64,000 bases of DNA. Origin: an uncultured Alistipes sp. (GTDB taxonomy: Bacteria > Bacteroidota > Bacteroidia > Bacteroidales > Rikenellaceae). The notes beneath the pieces are model-generated. The model did no database searches. It saw nothing but the letters and a program-made list of their open reading frames with translations, and had not been told where the DNA came from. Every line of letters begins with the position of its first letter. Within the stretch, counting starts at the first letter, position 1. Below, one piece after another: positions 1 to 8,406 of this stretch. The position numbers were made by a program, and so were the translations under genes. The stretch lies in the NCBI GenBank assembly GCA_944322005.1, contig CALUNL010000006.1:62001-126000 (forward strand), given 5' to 3'.

Positions 1-541
1 TGAACGACAGCTCCTCTATCTCGGCCTTGCCGACAGTGCGTATGCGCAGGTCGATCCGCGCAACGCTGCGGGTGAGCGTGACGGAGACCTTATCCTCGTC
101 TCCGCCGAGAGCTGCCGTTCCGGAGAGGAATCGGACCGGCTTGCCGTTGTCGGTCTCCGCCGTCATGGCCAGCCACTCCTCTTCGCCGGTACCGACCGTG
201 CACATCGACTCGAAGTCGCGTATCCTGCCGGCATTGGCAATCACATACAGCCTTCCCCCGGTACGCTCCATTATGAACGAACAGTCTCCGGAGGCCTCCA
301 CCGACGGGTGATATACCGATGTCAGTATGCCGTTCTCGAACACGCAGGCGCGGATATCGTCCATCTCCTCGGCGGAATCGTTGCCTGCCGTTCCGTCGGG
401 CGTTTCGTAATCGGCGACCTTCACCGTCACCAGGGTCTCTCTCTTTACCGCATCCGTTCCGGTATCCTCCTTCGTACATGCGGTCATGGTCAGGCCGGCT
501 ACGGCAGCAACGGCCACAAATATATGCTTGTTTATCTTCAT
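1..541 (-). CDS. FimB/Mfa2-like fimbrial anchor lipoprotein, 3' end beyond the window
   Basis: The minus-strand frame opens at ATG 541 and stays open to the left edge, so the C-terminus is missing. The N-terminus is a short lysine-bearing stretch, a hydrophobic run and a lipobox ending in Cys (LTMTAC), so an exported lipoprotein is expected. The body carries the segment TLTRSVARIDLRI, typical of FimB/Mfa2-type minor-fimbrial anchor proteins of Bacteroidales. The very similar RRSVARIDLEI occurs in the next gene upstream, so the two are paralogues. Only 25 bases separate it from that gene, so they are probably co-transcribed. About 180 residues are visible. Family assignment is fairly secure; the partner fimbrillin is not visible. 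Confidence 0.75.
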   Translation of the reverse strand, partial: MKINKHIFVAVAAVAGLTMTACTKEDTGTDAVKRETLVTVKVADYETPDGTAGNDSAEEMDDIRACVFENGILTSVYHPSVEASGDCSFIMERTGGRLYVIANAGRIRDFESMCTVGTGEEEWLAMTAETDNGKPVRFLSGTAALGGDEDKVSVTLTRSVARIDLRIRTVGKAEIEELSF

Positions 542-566
542 CGTCGTTTCTGTCTTTATTGCAAAC

Positions 567-2810
567 TCAATCGTAAATGTACTCCACCGGGCTCTTCACA
601 CACCGTATCGTGCGCGTCTTGGTGGAGTTGTTGCCGGTGTATTTGAGCCAGTTCTGTCCCGGCCGCACGCTGTTGGCGTATCCCTCCATCAGCCAGCTGT
701 TGGAGTTGCCGCTGTATGTCGCCATCAGCAGCATCTTGGTGGCTATGTTGCCGGGAGTGGTGTCCCACTGGTGGCCGAGCCCGAACAGAACCCAGCTTGC
801 GCCTCCGGCGCTGAATTCATAGATGGACACGTTGCCGTAGGACTGGCCCAGGAATGTCGCTTCGCGTTCGATGACGCGTACCGAGATCTGCTCTCCTGCC
901 ATGTTGCTGTAGGTGCGCGAGCCGATGCCGCCTATGTTATAGTTGTTGCTGCCGCTGAAAAAGGCATAATCATCGTAGTCGGGTATGCGGTATCCTTCCG
1001 GTGCCATTGCCGTCGGGTCGAGTGTGCCGAAGTTCTGTGCCGAGGACTTGATACCCTCGTAGTGGAACGATGTTCCGTTGTGGCGCAGCGGAAGCCCGTC
1101 GGTGTTGCCGGCCTGATACTGGTCGCCCATGAGACGCAGCAGTTCGTCATCGCCGCATGAGTTGAGGTAGTCGGCGAGCCCGTCTGCGTTCGCCGCAGGG
1201 TCGGCCTGAATCGAAATCTGGTCGTCGAACGACTTCACGTTCCCGCGCAGGTTGTACTTGCACCACCATGTGCCGCCCATCTCCACGACCGGCAGGCCAT
1301 GGTTGCGGCGTCGTACGGTATAGCTCTCCGCATTCGAACCGTCGGCATCGGAGATTACGATGCGCCCCTCCTGCACGCGCCCGTCCGCCTTCGGGTCGTT
1401 CGGCTTCCAGCCCCCGAGGACTCTCCATTCGCCATTCTCCTCCGTGAGCTTCATCCAGCTGTCCTCGTCTGCGTCGAACTCCGCCCTTGCAACCTTGCCC
1501 TCGGGCAGGACCAGGCGTCCGAGCTCGCCCTCGACGTATTTGCCGAAGTCGCATACCCCGTTGTCGTCGAAGCTGATTGCTCCGGAGAGCTGTGCCGGAT
1601 TCGGCTCGAATACAACTACGATCCTTCCCGAATGTATCTCTCCGCGACGTACCGTGAGATATATGTTCTCCCGCTTCTCTCCCGGAATGCGCAACGTGCT
1701 TTGTATCGATACGGCGGCTGCAGGGGCAAGTTCCCTGCCGCGGGCCTCGACCTCGGCCGTCACTCCGCGTACGGAGCCCTCTATGTCGACCGTGGAGCCG
1801 GCCTCCGCGAGCAGCGCCAGTTTGAACTGTCCCCCGAGGTGCGACACGTATGCCGAGTCGCGCGTCTCGCTTATCCTTATCCCCTCTGCCAGTACCGACG
1901 ACTCCGTGTCGATGATACCCTTGAGCGAGGGTGACGATTCGGCGGAGCCGCCCTCTTCCCAGCCTTCCGTGCCGACCGACACCGTCAGGTCGGCTCCCGC
2001 ACCGTGCACCTTCAGCGTGTAGATGCGGTTGCGCAGAATCGTCTCCGGAAGGGTGGCGGTCATCCTGTGCAGACCGCCTCCGAATGCGGCGACCACCTCG
2101 GCCGTCATGCCTCCGTTGGTCTGCTCGCAAAGGTGCAGCAGAGTGCGGCGGCCGACGGTGAATTCCGATTCGCCGTATGTTTCCGAAAAATCGAGGGTCC
2201 CGGCCGTCTCCGGTGTCGACGGCTGTATGCCCTCCGTTATGTATCCCCGGTCGAAAATCCGCCGGATGCTCACTTTGCGTATCTCCACACCGCTCTCGGC
2301 GATTTCCAGGTCGATCCTGGCAACACTGCGACGCATGCGTACCGTCATTGTCGGCACCTGCATCTCCGAAAGCTCCATTCTTCCCGTCATGAGCACCCCG
2401 GCGGAGGTCATTGACTCTATGGATGCATCTGCATCCATAAACTCCTCATATGTCGATATCTCCGGCTGCATCCATCCGAAAAGCCCCTCGCCGTCGTTGG
2501 CTATGAAGACAATCTCTCCGGATGTCCCGGTCGGACGGAACGAATAGCTGCCGTCCACTGCGCCCTGTTCCCCATGGAGGGCTTCGCGGAATATTCCGTC
2601 CGTGAAACGGTATCCTGTCACATTCCCTATGGTCGTGTCGTCAAGCGTGGACGATGCGTTCCGGCCGGATTTCATCCCTTCGGCCTCGAAGCGGACCGTG
2701 ACGACGCCCCCGCCATCGGGACCGTACCCGGGGTTCTCGTCGGCCTTGCTGCATCCGAACAGCAGCGAAGCACACGAAACGGCCGCAATCATATATTTCA
2801 GAGTATTCAT
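567..2810 (-). CDS. Large FimB/Mfa2-like surface lipoprotein with FISUMP-like C-terminal domain
   Basis: 747 residues from ATG 2810; an in-frame TTG two codons upstream is less likely. A signal sequence with lipobox LLFGC predicts an outer-membrane lipoprotein. Residues ~30-290 resemble FimB/Mfa2 anchors (SVARIDL motif, a beta-rich body ending near TVSVGTEGWEEGG). The middle has BACON-like beta segments. The last ~200 residues, with YRIPDYDDYAFF and the terminal TRTIRCVK, look like the FISUMP/major-paralogous domain found at the end of many Bacteroidetes surface proteins. Known relatives act as fimbrial tip or anchor adhesins; a surface adhesin role here is inferred. It lies 20 bases downstream of the metzincin lipoprotein gene and 25 bases upstream of its smaller paralogue. 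Confidence 0.7.
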   Translation of the reverse strand: MNTLKYMIAAVSCASLLFGCSKADENPGYGPDGGGVVTVRFEAEGMKSGRNASSTLDDTTIGNVTGYRFTDGIFREALHGEQGAVDGSYSFRPTGTSGEIVFIANDGEGLFGWMQPEISTYEEFMDADASIESMTSAGVLMTGRMELSEMQVPTMTVRMRRSVARIDLEIAESGVEIRKVSIRRIFDRGYITEGIQPSTPETAGTLDFSETYGESEFTVGRRTLLHLCEQTNGGMTAEVVAAFGGGLHRMTATLPETILRNRIYTLKVHGAGADLTVSVGTEGWEEGGSAESSPSLKGIIDTESSVLAEGIRISETRDSAYVSHLGGQFKLALLAEAGSTVDIEGSVRGVTAEVEARGRELAPAAAVSIQSTLRIPGEKRENIYLTVRRGEIHSGRIVVVFEPNPAQLSGAISFDDNGVCDFGKYVEGELGRLVLPEGKVARAEFDADEDSWMKLTEENGEWRVLGGWKPNDPKADGRVQEGRIVISDADGSNAESYTVRRRNHGLPVVEMGGTWWCKYNLRGNVKSFDDQISIQADPAANADGLADYLNSCGDDELLRLMGDQYQAGNTDGLPLRHNGTSFHYEGIKSSAQNFGTLDPTAMAPEGYRIPDYDDYAFFSGSNNYNIGGIGSRTYSNMAGEQISVRVIEREATFLGQSYGNVSIYEFSAGGASWVLFGLGHQWDTTPGNIATKMLLMATYSGNSNSWLMEGYANSVRPGQNWLKYTGNNSTKTRTIRCVKSPVEYIYD

Positions 2811-2830
2811 ATGCAATTTTTACTTTGTGG

Positions 2831-4687
2831 TTAATATTTGTTCGGGTTCTGTGAACTGTTGAGGTAAGAAGGGGAGTCTATCGGCATCTCACCTATGTGG
2901 TCGACATAGAAGCGGTTCATCAGCTCCTGTGCCCACGGACCGTATGTGAAGGAACTGCTGTGGTTGTATCCCATGACATGGCCCAGCTCGTGGAACATGA
3001 TTTCACACGAATAGGTATTGAAATAGTGCTGGAACCACGCTTGCTGATAGGCTCCGAAAGCAGTGCCTCCGCCGAGACCTATGACTCCGTTGCCGGGGTA
3101 TACAAGCCCTATCTTCAATGTGCGGGGTTGTCTCATCTGTCGCAATACGGTCTCCACGGTCACCTTGTCCTCAACACCGCCGTTGCCGTAGAGACGGTCT
3201 ACATTGGCGTGGAGAATCTCCTCGTGCTCGGGCATGTCTATCATGTAGGTGAAGTTCAGGAACAGTGCCACTGCCTCCCTGCAATGTACGGGCCTTATGC
3301 CCATCCAGTTTCCGACGGGACCGCCGTCCGGAAGGTCGGGATTGCCTCCGTAAAGGGAGAAACTGATGTTCCAGCCATGCTCTATCGCCTCGATTTTCGC
3401 CCAGAACGGGTCGTCCGACGATATGCGGTACTCGGCCGATGCGAATGCCTCCGCCGGGACAACATCTGTTTCGATTATACGCCCCGACTCGCTGCGGCAG
3501 AATGTCCTGCGAAGCGTCATCGGCAACTCTCCGTAGAAGTCGGCGAATGCCGGGATGCGGTCGAAGTATGCGAGGTCGAAGAACTCGTTGTCGACGGATG
3601 CCACACGGGCCTGTATGAGCACGTCGCTCAGCTCTCTCGGAGAGTAGAACCTCACATGTAGCCGTCCGTCCTCGGTTACCGAAACCTGAAGCGGCTCGGA
3701 CGTGTTGAACGACCGTTGCGACGCATCGGTATAGACCTCCTTCGGCTCTCCGTCCTGGAGGATGTACGACACTCCGAACTTCTCGAGTGCCGGTTCGGTC
3801 ACGAACACCGTCGAGGAGTTGTCGTCCGGGTGTGTGGCTACGGTGCTGATGCGTCCTATGCGGTTGGCTGCCACCTCTTCCAGCGAGAATCCGTAGGTGC
3901 GGCGTTCGGTATGTCCGCGGTAACTGCGTGTCGTCATCTCTATCTCTCCGCGGAGCGGCTGCGCGACGGCAGTCGGCGGAAGCAGATAGGATGAGCCTTC
4001 GTTCAGGTCGATGGTGAACGAAGTGCCGCTGCTGCGTCCCCCGAAATCTCCGTTGCCGGAGAGTGTAGTGTGGAATACCGGGGATGCGAAGGTGACGCTT
4101 ATGGTCTGCAGTGCAGTCTCGACATATGGGTTGTTGAACTCGAAATGGAAGTCTGCACGCCCGATTATGCGCCGTTGCACGACCTCTCCCTCCGCGACAA
4201 CCGCAAGCTCATTGCCGGATTCTCCGGCCTGTGTTGTTACGGAGAACGGTGTCTGCGAATAGAAATACTCCGCTTCGAGAGGCTTGCTCAGCTCCGAAGG
4301 GAATCTCAGCCATTCGTCATCTATGTGGCCGATTCTGTTTACCGATACTCCGTCCGCGCCGGCATTGCCCCTGATCCCGAGAACCAGAAGGCGGTACTCT
4401 CCTTCGCGGAGCCCCTCAATGCGTATTTCGGACGAGGCCCTGTCGTAAAGTCCCTTTATGCCGGTAACCGCATCCCCGTCGTTGTCAACCACGCAGAACT
4501 CCACACGGTCGTAATCCGTGTCGGACCCTATTGCAGAACGGGTCGTACAGTTGTCGAAATCCTCGTACATGAGGCTGAAGACCATTCCTCCTGTCGGACG
4601 GTGGTCAGGTCCCGTCGCCGGGTCGTCGGCCGTACATGCCGTCATAAGTGCCGCGCAACCCAATAAAAAATACTTCGTTTTGTCCAT
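2831..4687 (-). CDS. Lipoprotein with C-terminal metzincin-type zinc protease motif
   Basis: 618 residues from ATG 4687. The lipobox LMTAC marks a lipoprotein. The first ~300 residues are beta-rich and resemble FimB/Mfa2-like fimbrial proteins of the same operon. Near the C-terminus is HELGHVMGYNH (H566, E567, H570, H576), a complete HExxHxxGxxH metzincin zinc site; a Met in GEMPID about 24 residues later could be the Met-turn. Reading: a surface-anchored zinc protease, or a structural protein that recruited one. The domain order, adhesin-like first and protease last, is uncommon. It is the first gene of the minus-strand operon and is divergent from the Crp/Fnr regulator. The protease motif is clear; the substrate is unknown. 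Confidence 0.7.
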   Translation of the reverse strand: MDKTKYFLLGCAALMTACTADDPATGPDHRPTGGMVFSLMYEDFDNCTTRSAIGSDTDYDRVEFCVVDNDGDAVTGIKGLYDRASSEIRIEGLREGEYRLLVLGIRGNAGADGVSVNRIGHIDDEWLRFPSELSKPLEAEYFYSQTPFSVTTQAGESGNELAVVAEGEVVQRRIIGRADFHFEFNNPYVETALQTISVTFASPVFHTTLSGNGDFGGRSSGTSFTIDLNEGSSYLLPPTAVAQPLRGEIEMTTRSYRGHTERRTYGFSLEEVAANRIGRISTVATHPDDNSSTVFVTEPALEKFGVSYILQDGEPKEVYTDASQRSFNTSEPLQVSVTEDGRLHVRFYSPRELSDVLIQARVASVDNEFFDLAYFDRIPAFADFYGELPMTLRRTFCRSESGRIIETDVVPAEAFASAEYRISSDDPFWAKIEAIEHGWNISFSLYGGNPDLPDGGPVGNWMGIRPVHCREAVALFLNFTYMIDMPEHEEILHANVDRLYGNGGVEDKVTVETVLRQMRQPRTLKIGLVYPGNGVIGLGGGTAFGAYQQAWFQHYFNTYSCEIMFHELGHVMGYNHSSSFTYGPWAQELMNRFYVDHIGEMPIDSPSYLNSSQNPNKY

Positions 4688-4705
4688 TTGACTCTATTAG
4701 TTTTG

Positions 4706-4713
4706 TATATTTG
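4706..4713 (+). promoter_or_regulatory. -7 element TATATTTG upstream of the Crp/Fnr gene
   Basis: TATATTTG matches the Bacteroidetes TAnnTTTG -7 box and points toward the regulator gene at 4838. A TTTG lies upstream at 4687-4690, but the spacing of 15 is short, so the -33 box is uncertain. The implied leader is about 115 bases. Confidence 0.4.
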
Positions 4714-4790
4714 TCGGGTTATGTTTCGCTCGTGAACGACGTTGCGTCCCGATGCGGGCGCAAAAATAGAGCGCCGCCCCGTCAAATGGC

Positions 4791-4804
4791 GTAACATTTG
4801 TTAC
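4791..4804. promoter_or_regulatory. Palindromic candidate operator GTAACATTTGTTAC
   Basis: A 14-base inverted repeat (GTAAC-ATTT-GTTAC) sits 33 bases before the Crp/Fnr start, in the divergent intergenic region. Crp/Fnr dimers bind palindromes of about this size, so autoregulation is plausible, but binding is inferred only. Confidence 0.35.
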
Positions 4805-4837
4805 AAGACGTGACAACCGTTTTACGGACAAAGTGTT

Positions 4838-5449
4838 ATGGACGAAGAAATTTTTGAATTGCCGCTGTTCCGGAACTGCGACCGGAGTACGGTCGGGGGA
4901 ATACTCGGGAGGTCGTCGGGGCGTTTCGCCTCTTACCGCAAGGGCGATTTCATAGCCATGCAGAACAGTGCATGCCGTTCGCTGCTCATCCTGTGCGAGG
5001 GGAGCGTCTATGCGCGGATGACAGGCAGCGACGGGCGCGAATTCACGCTCGACACCCTCTCCGCCCCAGATGTCCTCGCCTCCGCATTCATTTTCAGTAC
5101 GGAGGGTATATACCCGGTCACCATAATCGCCAATACCGACTGCAGGTTGTGGATTGTCGGGCGGGAGTGCGTGATGGAGCTCATAGAGCGTGATTCGGCG
5201 GTTCTGCACAACTTCCTGACGGTGTTGTCCGACCATACGATATTTTTGAGCAACAAACTGAACCAGTTCGCCCTGCAGTCGCTCACGTCGCGGCTGCTGA
5301 ACTATCTCGAGACGAACGGCCCCGTACGGAACCTGCAGGAGACGGCATTCATCCTCGGAGTCACCCGCCCGTCGCTGTCGCGGGTGGTGTCCCAACTCGT
5401 GCGTCAGGGCCTGGTGCGGAGGAGCGGTGACGGATACACACTGGCCTGA
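4838..5449 (+). CDS. Crp/Fnr-family transcriptional regulator
   Basis: 203 residues from ATG 4838. Residues ~15-115 form a cyclic-nucleotide-binding-type beta-roll (YRKGDFIAMQ, LLILCEGSVYARM, with no clear cAMP-binding Arg/Glu pair). Then comes a long dimerisation helix, and a winged helix-turn-helix at ~150-200 (LQETAFILGVTRPSLSRVVSQL). This is the standard length for the family, and the architecture is unmistakable. No [Fe-S] cysteine cluster is seen, so the effector is unknown. It is divergent from the fimbrial/metzincin lipoprotein operon, which it may control, and an inverted repeat lies just upstream of its start. Confidence 0.9.
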   Translation: MDEEIFELPLFRNCDRSTVGGILGRSSGRFASYRKGDFIAMQNSACRSLLILCEGSVYARMTGSDGREFTLDTLSAPDVLASAFIFSTEGIYPVTIIANTDCRLWIVGRECVMELIERDSAVLHNFLTVLSDHTIFLSNKLNQFALQSLTSRLLNYLETNGPVRNLQETAFILGVTRPSLSRVVSQLVRQGLVRRSGDGYTLA

Positions 5450-5998
5450 TTCGACGGATATGGCATGACCCGCCATCGGACGCCTTGTCCCGGGTCGCGG
5501 TATTTGTCGGGCTGTGGGGCCTCTCCGGAAAATGTCGGAATCCGGGCTTCCCGACACTCTCCGATGTGGCCCTGAATGCTGCGTTTCCAGAAAAAATCAC
5601 AAAAATTTTACATATCGAATTACAATATATCATGTGATTGTAAAATATTTATAATCAAATGATTATGTTCGAATATGCGGCTTTTTTCGCGTATTTTTAT
5701 GGGGGGGGGTAATTTTTAATGGGAGAATTTTTGGTATTTGATATATTTTTGCATAAATTTGTGCCAATCGCATCGTTTTTTTTGCGCAAAAATGACACGA
5801 TAAATCGCCCCTTTGCGAATCGCACGACTGTGCGGAGAGGCTTGTCGGGCAGACGGAAAATCGGCATGTTGCCGGTCCGGCCTGTCGAGATATTGCGTAC
5901 TGCATCCGGTCCGCACCAAGGGCGATATGATTGAGTATTGCGAGTATTGACCATATTGTTTAACCCTGGAGCCCCGCAAACGCCGGGACTCCGAAAAA
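5450..5998. other. 549-base intergenic region with AT-rich core and a G9 tract
   Basis: No convincing gene. The first ~130 bases are GC-rich; bases ~5580-5800 are very AT-rich. Bases 5701-5709 are nine consecutive G. A well-formed Bacteroidetes promoter follows at 5730-5761, giving a ~230-base leader before the CsgG-like gene. Short frames here lack ribosome sites and family features. Confidence 0.6.
5730..5761 (+). promoter_or_regulatory. Bacteroidetes-type promoter for the 5999 gene
   Basis: TTTG at 5730-5733, 20 bases, then TAAATTTG at 5754-5761: a full match to the -33/-7 consensus. Transcription should start near 5768. The G9 tract ends 20 bases upstream of the -33 box. Confidence 0.6.
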
Positions 5999-6907
5999 AT
6001 GAAAAAGATGAAAAGACCTTTTAAATTTATGATGGCTGTTGCAGCTGCGTTGTGTGCATTTTGCGCTTATGCACAGGAGGACCCGTCCAAGGAGACAGTC
6101 ATCGTCGACCCGTTCACCAATTCTGCCGGAGCATCCGAAACGGCCCGCGACAATGTCCGTTCGGCCGTCATAAGCGGTTTCTCGCAGGTGGGGCGTTTCT
6201 TCGTGGTGGATGCCATGACGGACTCGAGACTGTCGAAACTCTATGAGAACCGAAAGATTGAGGATGTGGTGAACGACGCCAACTGGAAGGCGGAGAGCGA
6301 CGTCGCATACAAGGCTGTCGGCGCAAACAAGCTTATCCGTGGTACGGTTGACCTCCATTACGAGCACAAGAAGCCGAACAGCGACGGCAAGATGGTATAC
6401 TATACCGACATAAACTTCACGCTTCAGGTGTTCGACATTACGACCGGCGCGCTCGACGGCTCCGAGAGCTACAAGTACAGCGAGTTGAGCCTCTCTTCGT
6501 ATGCCGACTCCTTCAACAGCGTCATAAGAAAGGTGACCAAGGACATGACGCAGTTCTGCAACAAGTTTTTCAAGATGGAGTCCTACATCCTCGAGCTCGG
6601 CGAAGCCGACAAGGGCGGCAACATCAAGGACCTGTGGATTTCGGGCGGAACCGAGGTCGGAATTTCGAACGGTACCATCTTCAAGGTCCTCTCCGAGAAG
6701 AAGATAGGCCCTAAGGTTACCCGCGTCGCAATAGGCGAGGTGATTGCCAAGGAGGTGCTCGAAGGCATGACCCGTTGCGAAATCAAGAACAAGAAGGAGG
6801 GCGAGGTCATCAAGACCAAGTTCAACGACGGCGAGAAACTCTACATAGAGCTCGACCGCAAGCGCGGTGACGGAGCGAAGGAAATAGGACGTCTCTTCGG
6901 CTTCTGA
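5999..6907 (+). CDS. Exported CsgG-like protein, first gene of the zinc-ribbon/caspase-like locus
   Basis: 302 residues from ATG 5999. A signal peptide (KRPFKFMMAVAAALCAFCAYAQ) ends at a probable signal peptidase I site and is not a lipobox, so a soluble periplasmic or secreted protein is expected. The start of the mature part (TVIVDPFTNSAGASETARDN, then a helix and GRFFVVDA) resembles the nucleotide-binding-like fold of CsgG/LpoB-type proteins, which read 'action on several targets, then report an activity'. The C-terminal ~100 residues form a small beta domain (WISGGTEVGISNGTIFKVLSE) seen after CsgG-like folds in Bacteroidetes. Family match is by recognition only. It has its own promoter and a strong hairpin after its stop, so it may be transcribed apart from the following genes. 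Confidence 0.6.
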   Translation: MKKMKRPFKFMMAVAAALCAFCAYAQEDPSKETVIVDPFTNSAGASETARDNVRSAVISGFSQVGRFFVVDAMTDSRLSKLYENRKIEDVVNDANWKAESDVAYKAVGANKLIRGTVDLHYEHKKPNSDGKMVYYTDINFTLQVFDITTGALDGSESYKYSELSLSSYADSFNSVIRKVTKDMTQFCNKFFKMESYILELGEADKGGNIKDLWISGGTEVGISNGTIFKVLSEKKIGPKVTRVAIGEVIAKEVLEGMTRCEIKNKKEGEVIKTKFNDGEKLYIELDRKRGDGAKEIGRLFGF

Positions 6908-6934
6908 CGCCTGCGGGGAACGGTATGTCCGCGT

Positions 6935-6962
6935 GCGGCCGCAGCCCGATTGCTGCGGCCGC
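6935..6962 (+). terminator. GC-rich 11-bp hairpin after the CsgG-like gene
   Basis: GCGGCCGCAGC (6935-6945) and its exact complement (6952-6962) flank a 6-base loop. No T-run follows, so this may be a partial or Rho-assisted terminator or an RNA-stabilising hairpin. Confidence 0.5.
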
Positions 6963-7121
6963 GGCTGATTGTACCGGCCGCGAAAAATAGATGCATTATT
7001 GGGGCCGTGTTCGCAAGGGAACCGGCCTTTTGTTTTCAAAATGGATATAAAAGTGTGCGAAAAAGCGGTTTTTTCGCTAAAAATTCATATATTCGCAATT
7101 ATAACAAATATTCTACAGGCT

Positions 7122-8384
7122 ATGTTGAGAAAATTTCTGATTCCGCTGCTGACATTTTGCGCGATTCTGCCGTGTGCGGCGCAAGACTATACCGCTGACG
7201 CGACCCTTTTGAGGACCGAAGAGAGCTATATCGTTCTGGAGTGCTCGGGCATAGCCCGCAACAAGAAGGAGGCTGTCGAAATGGCCAAGAAGTCGGCCAT
7301 ATACACCTACCTTTACATCGGTATCAACGGGTTCGACAAGGGCAGGCCGCTGCTGGGCAGGAATCCGTCGGATGAGGCGAGAGCCTACGCCGACCGTATC
7401 CTCGGAACGTCGAGCTATGCCAACTATATCCGCAACTGCACGATTGACGACAATATCAACAAGACCGCGAAGAGAGACGTGCAGGTGCTGGCGAAGATAG
7501 AGCTATACCACGTGTCGCTCAAACGCACGCTCGAGAATGCCGGCGTGCTGAAGCGCTCGGCCGACGAGATAGAGCTCTCCGAGACGCGCGAGGCCATCGC
7601 CATGCCGACGGTAATGGTGGTGCCGTTCCGCAAGAACAACGAGTCGTACGAGGAGGCCATACGCAACAACTCCGACATGCGCATGGCAATATCGAAAGTC
7701 AACGAGGGATTCATCAACGAGGGCGTCGAGACAAAGGACCTGCTCACCTGCCTGAACAATGCGGAGACATACCGTATCCGCATGGGCGACGGCATGTCGC
7801 TCGACGACATGATTCTCGCCAACTCCGGTGCGGACGTGTCGGTGAGCGTCGATATCAACCAGGATGTCAACTCCACGGGCATGCGCGTGTCGCTGACGTT
7901 GCAGGCCACCGAGGTCGCGACCGGCAATACGCTGGCGACCAAGTCCGAGGTGTCGGGCCGCAAGCGCACGACGGCGGACGTGTTGTGCGGCGTCATGGCG
8001 AGGTCGATGGTGGGCGACTTCCTGAAGCAGATTGCCACCCGCATGGCGACGAAGATGGATACGGGCCAGAGCGTCTCCCTGCGGTTTACGATAGACCCGT
8101 CGTCGGCAATCAACATGGATACCGAAATCAACAACATAATGCCTTTGTCGGATATACTCATCTCGTGGGTGAAGCGCCATGCGGTCAACGGCCGCTACCA
8201 TACGCAGGGCCGTACCAGCACGATGCTCTCGTTCAGCGACATCTATGTGGACAACTCCGTGGAGAACGGCATGCAGTCCGACATCAACGATTTCGCGCTG
8301 GCCCTTTACCAGTACCTCAAGGGTCTCAACATCTCCGTTTCGCGCAACATAACTGGAAACTCCGTGGACATAGTCATATATTAA
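7122..8384 (+). CDS. Exported protein of unknown function
   Basis: 420 residues, counting from ATG 7122; a longer frame exists upstream, but only this start gives a proper signal peptide (MLRKFLIPLLTFCAILPCAAQ). The mature part begins with a beta-alpha unit, ECSGIARNKKEAVEMAKKSA, resembling the repeated 'turn amino acids into a helix' motif of LPP20/FlgT-N-like domains. A second half starts at PTVMVVPFRKNNESYEEA, similar to the start of CsgG-like domains. I do not recognise a named family with confidence (DUF6175-like is a possibility). No catalytic motif is visible. The gene is followed after 22 bases by the next exported protein gene. Confidence 0.6.
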   Translation: MLRKFLIPLLTFCAILPCAAQDYTADATLLRTEESYIVLECSGIARNKKEAVEMAKKSAIYTYLYIGINGFDKGRPLLGRNPSDEARAYADRILGTSSYANYIRNCTIDDNINKTAKRDVQVLAKIELYHVSLKRTLENAGVLKRSADEIELSETREAIAMPTVMVVPFRKNNESYEEAIRNNSDMRMAISKVNEGFINEGVETKDLLTCLNNAETYRIRMGDGMSLDDMILANSGADVSVSVDINQDVNSTGMRVSLTLQATEVATGNTLATKSEVSGRKRTTADVLCGVMARSMVGDFLKQIATRMATKMDTGQSVSLRFTIDPSSAINMDTEINNIMPLSDILISWVKRHAVNGRYHTQGRTSTMLSFSDIYVDNSVENGMQSDINDFALALYQYLKGLNISVSRNITGNSVDIVIY

Positions 8385-8406
8385 CCGTTAACTAAACCCG
8401 ACCTCA

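Noticed and set aside
5716-5979. Overlapping minus-strand frames of 80-87 residues in the 5450-5998 gap
   Set aside because: They cross the promoter and G9 tract, overlap each other in different frames and have no recognisable domains.
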